From Deltaproteobacteria bacterium (GTDB lineage: Bacteria; Desulfobacterota; DSM-4660; Desulfatiglandales; B25-G16), in assembly GCA_020348625.1 (NCBI GenBank), contig CP070752.1:2881094-2898640 (forward strand): a stretch of DNA of 17,547 bases. The letters run 5' to 3'. A program made the translations under genes and the position numbers. Below are positions 16,933 through 17,547 of this stretch, piece after piece (positions within the stretch are counted from its first letter, which is position 1; the number at the start of each line of letters is the position of its first letter). Under the pieces are notes generated by a model. It was not told where the DNA came from. It did not search any database and saw only the letters and a list, made by a program, of their open reading frames with translations.

Positions 16933-16995
16933 GGTTGTGCCTTTGCCCTGCATAGCCGGCAAAAAAGCATTTGATCACGAGAGTGGAGTTGCACC

Positions 16996-17547
16996 ATGAC
17001 CGGCAGTGAAAAGTCACGCGCCCTGATCACCGGGGCTACCAGCGGAATCGGCGAGGCCTTCGCCAGGAGACTTGCACCTCAGGGATACGACCTGATTATC
17101 ACCGGAAGAAGAAAGGAAAAAATCAATCGCCTTGCCCATGACCTTACACAAACCTGCGCCGTAGATGTTGAGGCCATCATCTCCGAGCTTTCCAATCCCG
17201 GAGATGTAGATGCCCTGGCACAAAAGGTAAGGGACACGGAAAATCTCGATATACTTATCAACAACGCCGGTTTCACTACCAAGAGCTATTTCCTACATGA
17301 AGATCTGGAAGGCCAGCTGAACATGGTACAGGTTCACGTGCTGACCCCCATGAAACTGACATACGCGGCTCTGCCCAACATGATTGCAAGGGGAAAAGGC
17401 GCCATTATCAATGTATCGTCGCTCGGTGCTTTTACCCCATTCCCTACAACCGCCACCTACAGCGGAACAAAGGCCTTTCTGGCCCTCTTCACCGAATCGC
17501 TCCACATGGAGCTTGCCGGCACCAATGTGAAGGTTCAGGCACTGTGT
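16996..17547 (+). CDS. SDR family oxidoreductase (3' end outside window)
   Basis: These are the first 184 codons of a classical short-chain dehydrogenase/reductase, cytoplasmic and NAD(P)-dependent. TGATSGIG (12-19) binds the dinucleotide, and GRR (37-39) suggests NADP preference. NNAG is at 89-92, Ser142 in NVSSLGAF is the catalytic Ser, and YSGTK supplies Tyr155 and Lys159. The fourth member of the catalytic tetrad, normally Asn in this stretch, is His114 (VQVHVLTP), which is unusual but seen in some sub-branches. The start ATG 16996 follows GGAG by 7 nt. About 70 residues are missing beyond the edge. The substrate cannot be told. Confidence 0.92.
   Translation, partial: MTGSEKSRALITGATSGIGEAFARRLAPQGYDLIITGRRKEKINRLAHDLTQTCAVDVEAIISELSNPGDVDALAQKVRDTENLDILINNAGFTTKSYFLHEDLEGQLNMVQVHVLTPMKLTYAALPNMIARGKGAIINVSSLGAFTPFPTTATYSGTKAFLALFTESLHMELAGTNVKVQALC

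Overview
The window looks like bacterial chromosome of moderate G+C. It has strong AGGAGGTGAT-type ribosome binding sites, exported proteins with ordinary Sec signal peptides, and all three stop codons in use (TGA ends two of the intact genes). The mix of TRAP and ABC sugar-acid uptake, tandem exported DUF4139 proteins, a BaxI_1-type Bax inhibitor and a GyrI-like protein would fit an environmental Gram-negative such as a Desulfobacterota/deltaproteobacterial lineage. That placement is a guess from gene content. No tRNA, rRNA, IS element, CRISPR array or phage gene was seen.

Left half (1-7119) is a run of genes all on the minus strand that reads as a carbohydrate-acid catabolic cluster. In transcription order it holds a D-isomer 2-hydroxyacid dehydrogenase, an Ldh2-family dehydrogenase, a UgpC/MalK-type ABC ATPase broken by one in-frame TGA, a uronate isomerase (UxaC family), an M24 'pita-bread' protein that has lost most metal ligands, and the start of a TRAP-transporter solute-binding protein that runs off the left edge. 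A near-consensus promoter lies in front of the M24 gene. Two copies of a 22-bp element carrying a perfect Shine-Dalgarno sequence lie between the M24 and TRAP genes and have no obvious gene behind them. The combination of one isomerase, two different NAD(P) dehydrogenases and an M24 protein is not a textbook hexuronate pathway and is the best candidate here for an undescribed pathway.

The centre (7120-7776) is a 657-bp divergent intergenic region with several palindromes, a 10-bp perfect-stem hairpin, and one doubtful 41-codon ORF.

Right half (7777-17547) is all on the plus strand and more mixed: a two-helix membrane protein of unknown function; a nitroreductase; a GyrI-like ligand-binding protein; two tandem, translationally coupled exported DUF4139 paralogues; LeuB; a Bax inhibitor-1/YccA family membrane protein; a NUDIX hydrolase with the NUDIX_N_2-type N-terminus; an unrecognised exported protein; and the first two thirds of an SDR oxidoreductase cut by the right edge. 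LeuB stands without other leucine genes. The exported DUF4139 pair is the main unexplained unit on this side.
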